The notes below the pieces were generated by a model, which was given only the letters and a program-made list of their open reading frames with translations, ran no database searches and was not told where the DNA came from. Made by a program: the position numbers and the translations under genes. From JAIMBK01 sp040755975 (GTDB lineage: Bacteria > Bacillota > Desulfotomaculia > Desulfotomaculales > Nap2-2B): DNA of 5,670 nt. Positions 4,396 through 5,670 of this stretch are shown one piece after another (the stretch's first letter is position 1; every line of letters starts with the position of its first letter). The DNA is taken from assembly GCA_040755975.1 (NCBI GenBank), contig JBFLZY010000128.1:1-5670 (forward strand). The letters run 5' to 3'.

Positions 4396-5670
4396 TTAAA
4401 ACGTAGTCAGATATTGCTCGATCTCCCACGGGTAGACCCGCGTGCGGTACTCCTCCCACTCTTTTTGTTTGGCTTCCCGGAAACGCTCGTAAATGTGCTC
4501 GCCCAGCGCGCCCTTGATTACTTCGTCGGCGGCCAGCTCAAGCAGGGCCTCTTCCAGGCTGGCCGGGAGGCTGCCGATCCCTAATTTCCGCCGCTCCTCG
4601 GGCGTCAACTCGTAAATGTTGAAATTGCACGGCGGCGGGGGCTCAATTTTCTTTTCGATGCCGTCCAGGCCGGCGGCCAGGCAGGCCGCGATGGCCAGAT
4701 ACGGGTTGCAGGAAGGATCCGGACAGCGCAGCTCGATGCGGGTGGAAGCGCCGCGCTTGGCCGGCACCCGGATCAGCGGGCTGCGGTTGCGCTCGGCCCA
4801 GGAAATATACACCGGCGCTTCGTAGCCGGGAACCAGGCGCTTATAGGAATTTACCGTCGGGCTGGTTACCGCCGCCAGGGCGCGGGCGTGTTTGAGCAGC
4901 CCGCCGATGTAGTAGCGCGCTACGTTGCTCAAGCCCAGCGGGTCGTGGGGGTCGTAAAAGGCGTTTTGGCCGTCCCGGAAAAGCGATTGGTGCATGTGCA
5001 TGCCGCTGCCGTTAATCCCGAAAATCGGCTTGGGCATAAAGGTGGCGTGCAGGCCGTGGCGCTGGGCAATGGTGCGCACCACGAACTTAAAGGTGATGAT
5101 CTTGTCGGCCACGTCCAGGGCATCGGAATACATAAAATCTATTTCGTGCTGGCCGGGCGCCACCTCGTGGTGCGAAGCCTCGATCTCAAAGCCCATTTCC
5201 TCTAAAGTAAGGACCATGGAACGCCGGGCGTTTTCCCCCAGGTCGACCGGACTTAAATCGAAATAACCGGCCTGGTCGTGGGTTCTTAAAGTGGGTCTGC
5301 CTTCACTGTCCGTGTAAAACAGGAAGAACTCACATTCCGGCCCGACATTCATGGTAAAACCCATTTTGCTCGCCCTGGCCAGCACTCTTTTCAGAGTGTT
5401 GCGCGGGCAGCCGGCAAAAGGGCTCCCGTCCGGGTTATAGATGTCGCAGATTAAGCGCGCCACCGCCCCATCCCGGGGCCGCCACGGAAAAACAGCAAAA
5501 GTGTCGGGATCGGGACGCAGGTACATATCCGACTCTTCAATCCGCACAAAACCGTGAATGGAAGAGCCGTCAAACATGAGCTCCCCGTCCAGCGCCTTTT
5601 CCAACTGCTCTACGGTGATGGCGACATTTTTTAATACGCCCATGATATCGGTAAATTGGAGGCGGATAAA
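4396..5670 (-). CDS. glnA: Glutamine synthetase type I-alpha (copy 2), start just outside window
   Basis: This enzyme makes glutamine from glutamate, ammonium and ATP. The open frame runs off the right edge. The first visible residues, FIRLQFTDIMG, correspond to residue 20 of copy 1, so about 19 residues are missing and the full length should be about 443. An ATG at 5643 lies inside the conserved N-terminal domain and is not the real start. All core motifs are present: GSSIHGFVRIEESDM with the Arg62 equivalent, GPECEFF, HHEVAPGQHEID, GSGMH, NSYKRLVPGYEAP, RNRSPLIRVPAKRG, and the C-terminal VYPWEIEQYLTTF. It aligns with copy 1 without gaps; I count 318 identities in 424 positions (75%). Differences include His for Glu in GSSI(E/H)GF and Pro rather than Ser before the flap. 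Like copy 1 it is a short GSI-alpha, expected to be feedback-inhibited by glutamine rather than adenylylated. It ends with its own terminator. Confidence 0.93.
   Translation of the reverse strand, partial: FIRLQFTDIMGVLKNVAITVEQLEKALDGELMFDGSSIHGFVRIEESDMYLRPDPDTFAVFPWRPRDGAVARLICDIYNPDGSPFAGCPRNTLKRVLARASKMGFTMNVGPECEFFLFYTDSEGRPTLRTHDQAGYFDLSPVDLGENARRSMVLTLEEMGFEIEASHHEVAPGQHEIDFMYSDALDVADKIITFKFVVRTIAQRHGLHATFMPKPIFGINGSGMHMHQSLFRDGQNAFYDPHDPLGLSNVARYYIGGLLKHARALAAVTSPTVNSYKRLVPGYEAPVYISWAERNRSPLIRVPAKRGASTRIELRCPDPSCNPYLAIAACLAAGLDGIEKKIEPPPPCNFNIYELTPEERRKLGIGSLPASLEEALLELAADEVIKGALGEHIYERFREAKQKEWEEYRTRVYPWEIEQYLTTF

Overview
The window is a nitrogen-assimilation locus in which every gene lies on the minus strand. 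Gene content suggests an anaerobic Firmicute of the Peptococcaceae/Desulfotomaculales type (for example Pelotomaculum or a relative). The evidence is two GSI-alpha glutamine synthetases, a glutamate synthase split into separate small subunits, a four-cluster ferredoxin, moderate GC and strong Shine-Dalgarno sites. This assignment is inference from gene content; no marker gene is present.

In transcription order (right to left) the window holds: a glutamine synthetase gene cut by the window edge (glnA copy 2, 5670-4396) with its own terminator (4375-4333); a promoter with an extended -10 (4286-4278); a structured leader with two six-base-loop hairpins and a strong terminator (4254-4163); a second glutamine synthetase gene (glnA copy 1, 4124-2566); a structured 332-base intergenic stretch (2565-2234) with two more six-base-loop hairpins, two terminators and an 8-bp tandem repeat; then a tightly packed operon of a four-cluster [4Fe-4S] ferredoxin (2233-1781), an FAD/NAD(P)H oxidoreductase (1784-489) and the class-II glutamine amidotransferase subunit of glutamate synthase (488 to beyond the left edge).

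Together these genes form the GS-GOGAT pathway. The glutamine synthetases make glutamine from ammonium. The amidotransferase releases ammonia from glutamine. The oxidoreductase and ferredoxin probably feed electrons to the FMN/Fe-S synthase subunit, which should lie past the left edge.

Two points deserve most attention. First, both non-coding stretches look like targets of ANTAR-domain antiterminator proteins: paired hairpins with six-base loops whose second hairpin overlaps the 5' arm of an intrinsic terminator. The intergenic one fits the known A1/G4 loop rule in both hairpins; the glnA leader fits it in one. Second, glnA copy 1 looks broken only because of the assembly. A 100-N gap is flanked by an exact 127-bp repeat, and collapsing the overlap restores an intact 443-residue enzyme. 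I see no phage, transposon, CRISPR or defence genes. The enzymes are familiar families; the novelty, if any, is in the RNA control.
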